This document shows, piece after piece, positions 15,842 to 24,859 of a stretch of DNA of 46,229 nucleotides. Position 1 is the stretch's first letter, and the number at the start of each line of letters is the position of its first letter. The notes beneath the pieces are model-generated. The model made no database searches. It had not been told where the DNA came from and saw nothing but the letters and a program-made list of their open reading frames with translations. Source of the DNA: Verrucomicrobiota bacterium (GTDB lineage: Bacteria; Verrucomicrobiota; Verrucomicrobiia; Opitutales; Opitutaceae); the NCBI GenBank assembly GCA_003641745.1, contig QNAI01000012.1:1-46229 (forward strand), given 5' to 3'. Position numbers and translations under genes: made by a program.

Positions 15842-16048
15842 AAGTTAGAAGTTAGAAGTTGGAAGTTAGAAGTTGGTGAAGGAGGGAGAATGCGGCCTAC
15901 CACTTGGGTGCTTTTGGATTTTGAACAGAAGCACACGAAGATCATGAAGGTTGGAGGATGAACTCCGCGCCTCTGCGCGAGAAAATAATCCAGAAGTTGC
16001 TCAGGTTTACTTCTGCCTTCTAACTTCTAACTTCTCACTTCTCACTTC
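15832..16048. repeat. GAAGTTA tandem arms in inverted orientation between parB and a SulP gene
   Basis: 15832-15882 holds about six GAAGTTA-like units, and 16017-16048 holds CTTCTAACTTCTAACTTCTC, the inverted form. The space between contains GAACAGAAGCACACGAAG and CTCCGCGCCTCTGCGCGAG, variants of the CACGGAG repeat words. The stop codons of both converging genes lie inside the arms. In RNA the arms would form a long hairpin in either direction, which could end transcription from both sides. Confidence 0.65.
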
Positions 16049-17831
16049 CCTTCATCACCGTTTCTCCAAAGATGCTGATTTCGGCGTCTTTGCTTCCCAG
16101 AATTTCCTGGGCTCTTTTCAGGGCGTTGCGGGACGAAAGGGTTGGGTTCTGGGGCCATTCCATAAAGAAATTCTTTCGACCGACGAGGTCGAGCAGGCCG
16201 GTGCGCTTACAGATCCGGTAGACCTCTTTACGGGCGCCCGAGATGATGAGATGTCGATCGTGCTCACGCATGAATCCGATGAGTTCTTCCAGGGCCAGAA
16301 TGGTGGAGGCATCCAGGTGGTGGGCATTCTTCAGACGGAGTATGATGATCTTGAGATTGGGATCGTCGCATACCCGGCGAAGCTGTTCCTGGAGCAGTTC
16401 GGCCGCGGCAAAGAAAAGACTGCCTTCCACGTGAACAATTGAGATCTCGGGTACGCGTCGGCTCTCATGCTTTTGAAGTTCGGACAGCTCTCCCTTGTCA
16501 TCATAGGTGTATTCGATGAGATCAGGTTCACCCGCCTGGTAGAGGAAGAGTATTATCGAGAGTCCCGCACCGAAATAGATGGCCATATCGAGGGGGAAAA
16601 GCAGGGCCGCGCCAAACGTGAGCAGGAAAACCGCGGCATCGCCGGGGGTTGTTTTCGTGACCAGGCGAATCTGCGCCGGGTTGACGAGGGACAGGGCGAC
16701 GAAGACGACCACGACCGCGAGCGACGCTTTCGGGATGTAGGCGATGAAGCTTCCGAGCCCAAGGAAGAGGGCGACACAGATCAGACCGCAGAAGAGGCTG
16801 GCCATGGTGGTCGCCGCCCCGCTGGTCCAGTTGAGAACCGACCGGGTGAGGGAACCGGACGCCGGCATTCCGTTCAGGAATCCGCAGGCCAGGTTGGCCA
16901 TCCCCATGCTGAAGAGTTCCTGATTGGTGTTGAGACGGGCACCGGACATGGCGGCCAGCGATTTGCCGATGGATGAACCCTCGAGAATGGAAAGGAAGGC
17001 GATGGCCAGGGCCGCGCTGCTCAGGAGTCCCAGGGTGGAAAAATCCAATTGGGGCACGGTGAGAGCGAAGGATCCCGCCGACACCGCCTTCAGCTTCTCG
17101 ACGGCAAGGCCAAACCGGTCGAAGCCGACCGCCACCAGGCTGGACAGAACCAGGGTGACGGCGACGTTGGGCAGTTTCGCGAACCATTTTCGCAGGACGA
17201 TGAAGATTGCCGCGGTAAGAATACTGAGTGCAACCGTCGGCCACTGCGTTTCAGAGATCGATTCGGCTGTTCGGACGACAACACCCGCAAAGGTCGACGC
17301 CCCGTGTATCTTGAAGCCCAGAATGTTCTGGAGCTGGTTGGCGATGATGAGAACTGCGGCCGCGGTGATATAGCCGACGACAACAGACCGGGAGATATAC
17401 TGGATCAGGGTGGATATGTTCAGGACTGCCCCGAGGATCTGGAAGAGTGCGGTCAGGCAGAGCAGGATCGGAAGAAGCGCTCCGCGATCACCTTCGGGGA
17501 TGCCCAGGGCAAGAAACGTGCTCAGCAGAAGAACCGAGGTCGCGTTGGTCGGGCCGAGAACGATGAACCGGGACCCCGAAAAAAGGGGGCCGACAATGGT
17601 CGCAACAGCGGAGCCGAAGAGGCCGTATTCGATCGGCAGGCCGGCGATCATGGCGTAGGCCATTCCCTGGGGAAAGGCGAGCAGGGCGACGTTGAGGGAG
17701 GCGATCAGGTCGGATCGAGCCTGGGTTGGGCCATAGGAATGGATGACCTTCCGAACCGGGAAGGGATCGATCGCGCGATTCGAGATGCCGGCGGCCAGAC
17801 GTTTCCAGAGTTGGATCCGCATGATCCTCAT
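16035..17831 (-). CDS. SulP-family anion transporter with STAS domain (second of pair)
   Basis: A 598-residue inner-membrane permease of the SulP/SLC26 family. About 40-430 is the transport domain, with FPQGMAYAMIAGLPIEYGL in the first helices and the GPTNATSVL segment expected of the family. The C-terminal STAS domain (about 455-590) has HHLDASTI at the position where STAS domains carry a phosphorylatable Ser/Thr. Substrates in this family include sulfate, bicarbonate and dicarboxylates; none can be chosen here. It lies 24 bases after a related SulP gene. The last residues (MKGSEK) come from the GAAGTTA-type repeat, suggesting the original 3' end was replaced. Confidence 0.93.
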   Translation of the reverse strand: MRIMRIQLWKRLAAGISNRAIDPFPVRKVIHSYGPTQARSDLIASLNVALLAFPQGMAYAMIAGLPIEYGLFGSAVATIVGPLFSGSRFIVLGPTNATSVLLLSTFLALGIPEGDRGALLPILLCLTALFQILGAVLNISTLIQYISRSVVVGYITAAAVLIIANQLQNILGFKIHGASTFAGVVVRTAESISETQWPTVALSILTAAIFIVLRKWFAKLPNVAVTLVLSSLVAVGFDRFGLAVEKLKAVSAGSFALTVPQLDFSTLGLLSSAALAIAFLSILEGSSIGKSLAAMSGARLNTNQELFSMGMANLACGFLNGMPASGSLTRSVLNWTSGAATTMASLFCGLICVALFLGLGSFIAYIPKASLAVVVVFVALSLVNPAQIRLVTKTTPGDAAVFLLTFGAALLFPLDMAIYFGAGLSIILFLYQAGEPDLIEYTYDDKGELSELQKHESRRVPEISIVHVEGSLFFAAAELLQEQLRRVCDDPNLKIIILRLKNAHHLDASTILALEELIGFMREHDRHLIISGARKEVYRICKRTGLLDLVGRKNFFMEWPQNPTLSSRNALKRAQEILGSKDAEISIFGETVMKGSEK

Positions 17832-17855
17832 GACGCCTCAATCTCCATTTGACGG

Positions 17856-19673
17856 TCAGGGTTCGTTCCCTGCCTCCTTCTTCTGCTTGGCGGGGTCCAC
17901 GTAGATGCGGATATTGGCCTTTTTCTGTCCGAGGAGTTCCTGAGCACGTTTCAGGGCGTTGCGGGTCGACAGGGTGGGGTTTGACGGAACGTCCATGAAG
18001 AAGTTGCGACGACCGATCAGATCGAGAAGTCCCGAGTTCTTGAAAACACGGAAAATCTGTCGGTGGGCGCCGGATACGATGACATGGCGATCACTCTTGG
18101 TGGCGAATTCGAGCAGTTGTCGAATGGCCATCGCACAGGTCGCATCGAGGTGATGGGCGTTCTTCATGCGGAGGACGATCACCTTCAGGTTTGGGTCTTC
18201 GAAAACACGACGTGCCTGATCCAGGAAGATCTCGGCCGCGCCGAAGAAGAGATCTCCTTCGACGTGCACGATCGAGATGTCCGGCTCCGGGCGTCTCGTG
18301 GCGCTGGGCATCTCGGCCAACTGGCCCTCGGTATTGAAGGCGTATTCGACCAGTTCGGGAACCCCGACTTTCTTGAGGAAAAAAACGATGGAGAGGCCGG
18401 CGCCGATATAGAGGGCGGCGTCCAGGGGCAGGAAGCAGCAGGCGCCCAATGTAACCACAAGCACGATACCATCCGACCTTGACGACCGCATGATGACCGT
18501 GAGGGTGTGGCGGTTATAGAGGGTGGTGATGATGCCGATGGCGACGGCTGCGAGGACGGTACTGGTGACCATCGGAATAAGCGGACGGGCGGCGAGGAAG
18601 ATCGCGCCGCAGAACACGCCGCCCAGGATGGCCGCGACCGGTGAAGCCGCCCCCCTGGCCAGGTTCAGGCGGGAACGTGTAAAGGATCCGGATACAGGCA
18701 TCCCGGAAAAAAACGCCGAAGCCAGGTTGGAGAGCCCCAGTGCATACATGTGCTGGTTTCCGTCGAATCGACCGCCTGTTGTGGCCGCGTTCGTCTTTCC
18801 GGTGATGGATGCTTCCAGGAACGAAAGGAGGGCCAGAGCCAGCGGGATGCGCGACAGCCGACTGATGAGATCGAAGCTGATTTCCAGGCCTTCGCCGGGA
18901 ATGAGCGGTGGGATTGCCTCGGCCGCGCGTCCCAGGGGATAGCCCGAGCGCTCGAAGATGGCGGCCGCAACGCATCCGATTGCGAACGCGGCGACCGAGG
19001 CCGGAATTTTTGCGATCCGCAATTGGAAGACCGCAAAAACCGCCAGGGTGATCGCCGCCACGGTGACGCTCGGCCAGTAAGTGTGAGGAATGAGTTTCGC
19101 TGTCTGGACTACCGTATCCAGGAGAATACCCGAATCGGGCACTTCGAATCCGAGGATGTGTTGGATCTGACTCGCTGCGATAAGGGTGGCGGCGCCGGTC
19201 AGGTAGGCGACGACGACGCTGCGGGAGATGTATTGGGTCAGGTTTGCGATTCGAAACCAGGAGGCTGCCAGAAGGATGATCCCGGTCATGAGCAGCAGGG
19301 CTGGAATCGCCGCGGCTCTCTGTTCGGGGGTGAGGTCGAGGCTGGCCATCGTGCTCAGGGCGAGAATCGCGATGGCGTTGGTCGGTCCGATGACCAGTAC
19401 CTTGGACCCGGAGAACGCCCCGCCGACGATCGAGGCGATAGTCGCCGAGGCGAGGCCGTATTGGATCGGGAGTCCGGCGATAAATGCGCAGGTCATTCCC
19501 TGAATGAACGCAACCATCGAAACGAGCGTGGCTGCGTGGACGTCCCGACGAAAGAGGGAGACACTGTAGCCGGAGAGGCTCGCCCGCAGGGGAAACAACC
19601 GGATCGGAGGGTGGAGAACCGCGTTTATCACGGGTCTCATCCATCGCAGTCGGTTCGTTGCTCGTCTTTTCAC
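17856..19673 (-). CDS. SulP-family anion transporter with STAS domain (first of pair)
   Basis: A 605-residue SulP permease, homologous along its length to the next gene: IAGLPIQYGL, GPTNAIAIL, LTQYISRSVVVAYLTGAA, and a STAS domain from about 465 with HHLDATCAM in place of HHLDASTIL. It starts with GTG, with AAGG just upstream. The C-terminus is charged and ends KKEAGNEP. The tandem arrangement with a 24-base gap implies one transcript and possibly hetero-oligomers or different anion preferences. The transported ion is not evident; no carbonic anhydrase or sulfate-assimilation gene is nearby. Confidence 0.93.
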   Translation of the reverse strand: MKRRATNRLRWMRPVINAVLHPPIRLFPLRASLSGYSVSLFRRDVHAATLVSMVAFIQGMTCAFIAGLPIQYGLASATIASIVGGAFSGSKVLVIGPTNAIAILALSTMASLDLTPEQRAAAIPALLLMTGIILLAASWFRIANLTQYISRSVVVAYLTGAATLIAASQIQHILGFEVPDSGILLDTVVQTAKLIPHTYWPSVTVAAITLAVFAVFQLRIAKIPASVAAFAIGCVAAAIFERSGYPLGRAAEAIPPLIPGEGLEISFDLISRLSRIPLALALLSFLEASITGKTNAATTGGRFDGNQHMYALGLSNLASAFFSGMPVSGSFTRSRLNLARGAASPVAAILGGVFCGAIFLAARPLIPMVTSTVLAAVAIGIITTLYNRHTLTVIMRSSRSDGIVLVVTLGACCFLPLDAALYIGAGLSIVFFLKKVGVPELVEYAFNTEGQLAEMPSATRRPEPDISIVHVEGDLFFGAAEIFLDQARRVFEDPNLKVIVLRMKNAHHLDATCAMAIRQLLEFATKSDRHVIVSGAHRQIFRVFKNSGLLDLIGRRNFFMDVPSNPTLSTRNALKRAQELLGQKKANIRIYVDPAKQKKEAGNEP

Positions 19674-19821
19674 ATCACCTTCGTCGAAGGTAGAAAACCT
19701 TTTGCGTCAATCAGCGGCAATTCGATTCGGTGTTGTTTCACTCTTCAGACGCCCTGAGATGGCGAACCTGTGAGGTGACCTATTGACAAATCCTGATCAG
19801 AGGGTTCAAGTAGCCGGTTTT

Positions 19822-20262
19822 ATGAGTGTGTTAATCGGGATATCCACCTTCCTGCTAGTCCTTGTCGCCCTGTTCATGATGCTGGTGATTCTAATGCAGC
19901 GATCCAAGTCCGACGGCGGGCTCGGAGCGGCACTTGGCGGAGGTATGGCCGAATCCACCTTCGGTGCCGAAACGAACAAGGTTCTGTTCAATGCAACCCG
20001 TAATGCGGCCATCGGATTCTTTGTGCTGAGCTTCGGTCTGTATCTGGGGCATCTCTGGATTCGCAACCATAGTGTGGATGAGAACACAGGGCTTCCTGAC
20101 ATCGTTCCGGCCCTGTCGCCGATTGATGCGGAGACGGATGAACCCATTTCATCGATCAATTTCCCTCAGACCGGCGAAGATGCTGAAGCCGCGGCCGAAA
20201 CGGTTGCGACAGGTGCCGTTGTTGAAGAGACAACCCCGAACGCCGGGGAAGAATCGCCGTAA
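19822..20262 (+). CDS. secG: Preprotein translocase subunit SecG
   Basis: A 146-residue membrane protein of the SecYEG channel. Two hydrophobic helices (about 4-24 and 57-77) flank the conserved segment LMQRSKSDGGLGAALGGGM, which marks SecG. The C-terminal tail is longer than usual, acidic and low in complexity. ATG 19822 gives a family-like N-terminus; an in-frame TTG at 19783 is also possible, but its TTGACA looks more like part of a promoter. The gene is followed closely by a LolA-like gene. Confidence 0.9.
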   Translation: MSVLIGISTFLLVLVALFMMLVILMQRSKSDGGLGAALGGGMAESTFGAETNKVLFNATRNAAIGFFVLSFGLYLGHLWIRNHSVDENTGLPDIVPALSPIDAETDEPISSINFPQTGEDAEAAAETVATGAVVEETTPNAGEESP

Positions 20263-20292
20263 CTTCCCCCCGAACCAGCGGTCTGATCACGT

Positions 20293-21156
20293 ATGCGGTT
20301 GCGATCGTTGGTTCTGATGGTGGTGCTGGCAGCCCTGGCAGGCGGCCGGGCAGACGCGCAGAAACGCATCCGGCCTCCGCCGCAGTATAAAACCTGGGGT
20401 GAGCCCGATCAGGCCAAAGGACTTGAGATCCTTCAGGCCTTTCGGAATTCCGGACTGGCGGGCGATTATCTGCTGAACTTCTCCCTTCAAACCTATGGGG
20501 CCGACCGTGAAAAGTTTCGGGTGGCGGGCACCCTCTATGGCAGTCGGAGCAGGAACGGGCCGATCAGCCTGATCGAGATCAACGAACCCTCCGGATCGGG
20601 CCGGTCGGTTCGATATCTGATCCAGAGCGGTCCCGAACCGTATGTGTGGCGAGCGGATGAAGAGGATGAGATCCCTGTGCTTTTGGCCGGTGGGGACCTT
20701 GCGCAAACGCTCTTTGGCACCGATGTGACGCCCTTCGACCTGCAATTGCCTTATCTTTTCTGGGAAGATTTCACTTATGAAGGTCAGGTCCGGTTTCGTG
20801 GGCGCCCGACGAACGTGTTTCTGCTGTTTCCACCGGAAAGGGAAGGGGGGCTTTATCCCGGGATCACAGGCGTCAGGCTCTATCTCGATTCTCAGTTCAA
20901 CGCCATGATGCAGGCCGAGATTCTCAATGAGGCGCTTGAAATCGTGAAAAAGATCAATCTGCTCGAGATCAAGAAGATCGACGGTCAGTGGATGGCCAAG
21001 GCGATCGATGTTCGAATGCCGGATGGCGTGAAGACTCGATTCCGCATCGAGTCCGCCTCGATGTCCTGTGCCTGGGATCCCGCGCTGTTCGAACCAGCGA
21101 AGCTCTACCAGGATCTTCCACGGTTGGAGGAGAGTCGCCTGACTGTGGTCAGGTGA
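20293..21156 (+). CDS. LolA-like outer membrane lipoprotein-sorting protein
   Basis: A 287-residue exported protein with a signal peptide (MRLRSLVLMVVLAALAGGRADA). The body matches the LolA-like family often annotated as outer membrane lipoprotein-sorting protein: a beta-rich fold including LPYLFWEDFTYEGQVRFRGRPTNVFLL and a strand YPGITGVRLYLDSQFNAMMQAEI. It probably binds a lipidated or hydrophobic partner in the periplasm, but it is not the classical LolA (no LolB or LolCDE nearby). It follows secG by 30 bases and is likely in the same transcript. Confidence 0.75.
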   Translation: MRLRSLVLMVVLAALAGGRADAQKRIRPPPQYKTWGEPDQAKGLEILQAFRNSGLAGDYLLNFSLQTYGADREKFRVAGTLYGSRSRNGPISLIEINEPSGSGRSVRYLIQSGPEPYVWRADEEDEIPVLLAGGDLAQTLFGTDVTPFDLQLPYLFWEDFTYEGQVRFRGRPTNVFLLFPPEREGGLYPGITGVRLYLDSQFNAMMQAEILNEALEIVKKINLLEIKKIDGQWMAKAIDVRMPDGVKTRFRIESASMSCAWDPALFEPAKLYQDLPRLEESRLTVVR

Positions 21157-21177
21157 AGCACAGGTAGAGAGCCAAGG

Positions 21178-22308
21178 TCAGGTCAGCGCCTGTTCGGTCT
21201 CCTTGTCGAAGAGGTGCGCGTTCTCCATATTGAAGATCATATCGAGCGGCTTTCCTGTCTCGAATCTGTGATCGCTGCGCACGCGGGCGATGAATGAGTG
21301 GGCGCCCGTATCGAGATAGAGATTGGTTTCGTGTCCCATCGGCTCGGCCACCTCAACCTCGACCGAAGCGGTGTGGACGGGGTCGGGCTCTCCGAGCGTG
21401 AGCGCGTCCTGGATATCCTCGGGCCGGACTCCAAAGACAACCGGCTTGCCGATGTGGCCGGCACCGAGTCGCGAAAGCTCGTCGCTGAGTTCGAGACGGA
21501 CGACTTTTCCCTGTTTGTTTTCCTCCACAAACGCGAGTCGGTTGCCGGCGGCCTCGAGGGTTCCGTGCAGGAAATTCATTGGCGGGCTTCCGATGAATCC
21601 GGCGACGAACATATTGGCGGGGTGGTCGTAGAGGGTGAGGGGTTCCGCCACCTGCATGATGTCGCCGTCCTTCATCACGGTGATCCGGTCGCCCATGGTC
21701 ATGGCTTCGACCTGGTCATGCGTGACATAGATCATGGTGGTGGCAAGGCGCGCATGCAGTTTGGAGATCTCGGTTCGCGTGGAAACGCGCATCTTGGCAT
21801 CGAGGTTCGAAAGCGGTTCGTCGAAGAGGAATACCTTCGGCTTTCGGACGATGGCCCGGCCGACGGCGACGCGTTGGCGCTGGCCTCCGGACAGGGCTTT
21901 CGGTTTGCGCTCGAGAAGATCTTCGATTCCCAGAATCACGGCCGCGTCCTTTACCCGGCCGAAGATCTCGTCCTTTGGAAATTTGCGCAGTTTCAGACCG
22001 AACGCCATATTGTCATAGACCGACATATGTGGGTAGAGGGCGTAGTTCTGAAAGACCATCGCGATGTCGCGATCCTTGGGCAGGACGTTGTTGATGACGC
22101 GTCCGTCGATCGAGATGGAGCCTTCGGTGATCTCTTCGAGCCCCGCGATCATCCGAAGCGTGGTCGACTTGCCGCAACCTGAAGGTCCGACCAGGACCAT
22201 GAATTCTCTGTCCTCGATCTCGAGGTTAATATTGTTGACCGCGCGCACGCCCGGGCCTTTGCGCTCGGGGTAGATTTTGACCAGGTTATCAATTAGAACT
22301 CTTGCCAT
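21178..22308 (-). CDS. Sugar ABC transporter ATPase, MalK/UgpC/MsmK type
   Basis: A 376-residue ABC ATPase. Walker A is GPSGCGKST (41-49), the signature is LSGGQRQR, Walker B is [12 protein letters not shown], and the switch His is in YVTHDQ. The C-terminal part (about 240-376) is the regulatory OB-type domain of the CUT1 sugar-importer ATPases (MalK, UgpC, MsmK). No permease or binding-protein gene lies beside it. Orphan ATPases of this type are known to power several sugar importers, which is the likely role here. A hairpin shared with the dnaE upstream region lies about 130 bases upstream. Confidence 0.93.
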   Translation of the reverse strand: MARVLIDNLVKIYPERKGPGVRAVNNINLEIEDREFMVLVGPSGCGKSTTLRMIAGLEEITEGSISIDGRVINNVLPKDRDIAMVFQNYALYPHMSVYDNMAFGLKLRKFPKDEIFGRVKDAAVILGIEDLLERKPKALSGGQRQRVAVGRAIVRKPKVFLFDEPLSNLDAKMRVSTRTEISKLHARLATTMIYVTHDQVEAMTMGDRITVMKDGDIMQVAEPLTLYDHPANMFVAGFIGSPPMNFLHGTLEAAGNRLAFVEENKQGKVVRLELSDELSRLGAGHIGKPVVFGVRPEDIQDALTLGEPDPVHTASVEVEVAEPMGHETNLYLDTGAHSFIARVRSDHRFETGKPLDMIFNMENAHLFDKETEQALT

Positions 22309-22671
22309 GGGGATTATCGAAGGAGGTTAAGTGTTGTCTAGCGGGTTGGGGACAAGGTGCAAGCAATCAAATTCTCGTTTGGAAAAGAGGGATCGATTCC
22401 GCCATTCAGGTATGTGGCATTCCATCCGATTAAAGGGCACTCTGATTGATTCGAGGTTGATCTTCTCCAATTGATCAAGGTGCCCTGAAGTGCTTCCCAT
22501 CCTGACAGAAGAGAGCGAAACGATTCCGACCGAATAAAAAACGATTGAACAAAGGCCAGAAATAGAGATGGTCTTGACAGTTTTTCATTGAATTGCTGCC
22601 ACTCGTATTTAATTGTTGATACGTTGAGTCACTTAGTTCTTCGCCTCGTTTGAATCCTTCCCAGCACGATT
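22309..22671. other. Divergent intergenic region between the ABC ATPase and the RHH/H1-like gene
   Basis: This 363-base region separates divergent genes and contains regulatory-looking DNA. It holds the 22434-22486 hairpin and a TTGACA at 22574-22579 upstream of the plus-strand gene, without a convincing -10 at normal spacing. A 47-codon frame from GTG 22331 preceded by AGGAGG is visible but has no recognisable product. It is AT-richer than its surroundings. Confidence 0.5.
22434..22486. repeat. TGATCAATTGGAGA hairpin repeat, copy 1
   Basis: The outer arms AGGGCAC (22434-22440) and GTGCCCT (22480-22486) pair perfectly. The inner arms TTGATC (22457-22462) and GATCAA (22473-22478) close a loop. 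Read on the minus strand it contains TGATCAATTGGAGA followed by AGATCA, matching the hairpin upstream of dnaE. Confidence 0.65.
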
Positions 22672-23433
22672 ATGCCGCCAAAAAAAGTATCTGAGAGTTC
22701 CCCACTGACCTTTGATCTGAAAGCTGACCTCCTCACCAAGCTCGAAACTGTCCGTAAGAAACTCGGAGCCGGTTCGAAAAGCGAAGTGATCAGACATGCC
22801 ATTTCAGTTTTCGACTATTCAAGCTATCAGTCTTCGACTCAGGAGCATCGACAGATTTCTGTTCGCCTGCCACTGAAGCAGAAGGCTTCGCTACTGAAGA
22901 TCGCCCGCCAGAAGAAAGTGAGCGTGGGTGAACTTCTTCGGGCCGCGCTGGAATCTCTGCCTGCGAAAGTCGCAGGTGCAGAAAAGCAAACCCAAACAAA
23001 AAAAGTCGAACCTATGAAGAAAGCCACCAAGAAAGCCGCCAAGAAGGCTGCCCGAAAAGCTCCGGCTAAGAAGGCTGCCAAGAAGGCTGTGAAGAAGGTT
23101 GCCAGGAAAGCCAAGAAAGCAGTCAAGAAGGCTGTGAAGAAGGTTGCCAGGAAAGCCAAGGCCGTGAAGAAGAGAGCACCGGCCAAGAAGGCCGCGAAGA
23201 AGGCCGCGAAGAAGGCTGCCAGGAGAGCACCGGCCAAGAAGGCCGCGAAGAAGGCTGCCAGGAGAGCACCGGCCAAGAAGGCCGCGAAGAAGGCTGCCAA
23301 GAGAGCACCGGCCAAGAAGGCTGCGAAGAAGGCTGCCAAGAGAGCACCGGCCAAGAGGGCTGCCAAGAAGGCTGCCAAGAGAGCACCGGCCAAGAAGGCT
23401 GCAAAAAAGAAGGCTGCCAAGAAGAGAAAGTAG
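22672..23433 (+). CDS. Two ribbon-helix-helix-like units fused to a histone-H1-like tail
   Basis: A 253-residue basic protein. Residues 11-49 (LTFDLKADLLTKLETVRKK...SEVIRHAISVF) and 60-97 (RQISVRLPLKQKASLLKIARQ...GELLRAALESL) both follow the strand-helix-helix pattern of Arc/CopG-type ribbon-helix-helix domains, so one chain could mimic an RHH dimer. From about 105 the protein is a lysine/alanine-rich tail with repeated AKKAAKRAP units, as in bacterial histone-H1-like proteins such as those of Chlamydiae. Role inferred: a nucleoid-associated DNA-binding protein, with the N-terminal part possibly giving sequence preference. The repeats may vary in number between strains. Confidence 0.8.
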   Translation: MPPKKVSESSPLTFDLKADLLTKLETVRKKLGAGSKSEVIRHAISVFDYSSYQSSTQEHRQISVRLPLKQKASLLKIARQKKVSVGELLRAALESLPAKVAGAEKQTQTKKVEPMKKATKKAAKKAARKAPAKKAAKKAVKKVARKAKKAVKKAVKKVARKAKAVKKRAPAKKAAKKAAKKAARRAPAKKAAKKAARRAPAKKAAKKAAKRAPAKKAAKKAAKRAPAKRAAKKAAKRAPAKKAAKKKAAKKRK

Positions 23434-23477
23434 GAAGAAGGAGTCGATAACGGCTCCCTTTCGCTTTCATACCGGCG

Positions 23478-23505
23478 CGGACAAAGGTCCGTTTTGCTGT
23501 TTTTT
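23478..23505 (+). terminator. Rho-independent terminator after the RHH/H1-like gene
   Basis: The stem CGGAC/GTCCG with an AAAG loop is followed by TTTT, GCTG and a run of six T. It lies 45 bases after the stop codon. A second small hairpin (GGAGTC/GGCTCC, 23440-23457) precedes it. Confidence 0.5.
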
Positions 23506-23587
23506 CCGTTCGGGGCGTCCGCATTATGCGGTCGCCCCGAACTGCTTTCGGATGGGATGGTTGGACGGGCCGATTGCGATCAGCTCT

Positions 23588-23614
23588 TGCGTTCGGACAG
23601 GTGGACTCTATAGA
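23588..23614 (+). promoter_or_regulatory. Possible promoter for the aspartate aminotransferase
   Basis: TTGCGT (23588-23593) and TATAGA (23609-23614) have 15-base spacing. The predicted start lies just before the ATG at 23625, so the leader would be very short. Confidence 0.25.
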
Positions 23615-23624
23615 GATCGCGTTT

Positions 23625-24815
23625 ATGGCTTCTTCCAGCAATCCGCTATCCATCTGGGCACGCAACATTTCTCCATCCCCGACCCTGGCCGTTGACGCGA
23701 AGGCGAAGGCATTGGCCGCCGCCGGAGAGGATGTCTGCGGTTTCGGCGCAGGTGAACCCGACTTCGATACTCCTGACTTCATCAAGCAGGCCGCAGTGGA
23801 TGCTTTGGCCGCAGGAAAGACCAAGTATGCGCCGACCCCCGGCATACCGCCACTTCGACAGGCGTTGGCCGAAAAATACCAGGCCACGCACGGGATTCCG
23901 GCGGATCCGGCCCGGATTGTCGTGAGCCCGGGAGGTAAATTTTCCTGCTACCTGGCGATTCTCGCGACCTGTGGTCCCGGCGATGAAGTCATCGTTCCGG
24001 CACCTTACTGGGTCAGTTATCCGGAAATGGTCAAACTGGCGGGTGCCGAACCTGTGGTGATCGATACGGACGATGTCAGTGGATTCAAGATTTCACCGGA
24101 GCAGCTCCAGGCGGCGATCACGCCGAAAACGCGGATGGTCATCCTGAACAGTCCGTCGAATCCAACCGGGGCCGTGTATACGCGTTCCGAGGTGGAACGA
24201 CTGACTGAGGTCGCGGTGAAGAACGGGATCTTCATCATGTCGGATGAGATTTACGAATATCTGCTCTATGATGGTGCCGAGCACGTATCGCCCGCCTCAC
24301 TGGGTGCGGAGGCTGCAGCCCAAACCATTATTGTCGCCGGTTTCAGTAAGACCTTTTCCATGACGGGCTGGCGGCTCGGGGCGATGCTGGCCCCCGCCAA
24401 GATCGCCAAGGCGGTCATCGACATTCAGAGCCAGACCTCATCCAACGCCACGACGTTTGCCCAGTACGGCGCATTGGCGGCCCTGCAGGAAACCGAGAAA
24501 GCGCGGGAGGCGGTGGCCACGATGTTGTCCGCATTTGATCGCCGTCGGCGCAGATTGCACGCAGCCATGAACGAGATCCCCGGCATTTCCTGTCTGCTGG
24601 CCGAGGGAGCGTTCTACCTTTTCCCCAATGTTTCCGGTCTCGGCCTCGACTCGACGACCCTGGCGGCTCGCCTGCTCGACGAGGAGAAGGTCGCCGTCGT
24701 GCCGGGTATTGCCTTCGGCTCGGACGCCCATATGCGGCTGAGTTATGCCACTTCGGATGAAGTCCTCGAGAAGGGTGCAGAGCGCATCGCTCAGTTTGCC
24801 GGCAAACTCCATTAG
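23625..24815 (+). CDS. Aspartate aminotransferase (class I, AspB-type)
   Basis: A 396-residue PLP enzyme converting aspartate and 2-oxoglutarate to oxaloacetate and glutamate. It has the typical segments [11 protein letters not shown] (40-50), [20 protein letters not shown] (about 176-185), [12 protein letters not shown] with Asp207 and Tyr210, the cofactor Lys242 in [12 protein letters not shown] and the substrate Arg250. Its signatures match the AspB type used in many bacteria. ATG 23625 gives the family N-terminus; the upstream open frame to 23526 is unsupported. It precedes icd by 44 bases, linking it to 2-oxoglutarate metabolism. Confidence 0.93.
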   Translation: MASSSNPLSIWARNISPSPTLAVDAKAKALAAAGEDVCGFGAGEPDFDTPDFIKQAAVDALAAGKTKYAPTPGIPPLRQALAEKYQATHGIPADPARIVVSPGGKFSCYLAILATCGPGDEVIVPAPYWVSYPEMVKLAGAEPVVIDTDDVSGFKISPEQLQAAITPKTRMVILNSPSNPTGAVYTRSEVERLTEVAVKNGIFIMSDEIYEYLLYDGAEHVSPASLGAEAAAQTIIVAGFSKTFSMTGWRLGAMLAPAKIAKAVIDIQSQTSSNATTFAQYGALAALQETEKAREAVATMLSAFDRRRRRLHAAMNEIPGISCLLAEGAFYLFPNVSGLGLDSTTLAARLLDEEKVAVVPGIAFGSDAHMRLSYATSDEVLEKGAERIAQFAGKLH

Positions 24816-24859
24816 CTTGAGTCCGGATTTCAATCAGTCGATCCACCACGAATTCAGAT

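Noticed and set aside
19783-19821. TTG start adding 13 residues to SecG
   Set aside because: TTGACA is promoter-like, and the ATG at 19822 gives a standard SecG N-terminus.
22331-22474. A 47-codon frame from GTG with AGGAGG upstream
   Set aside because: No homology pattern, overlaps the shared hairpin repeat, and the spacing is short; judged a chance frame.
23010-23430. Regularly spaced repeats resembling a CRISPR array
   Set aside because: The units are coding lysine/alanine repeats without unique spacers or neighbouring cas genes.
22839-23887. Long minus-strand frames rich in Ala/Phe/Leu or Trp/Gln/Pro/Ser opposite the H1-like gene
   Set aside because: They are the complement of the lysine-rich codon repeats and have no independent support.
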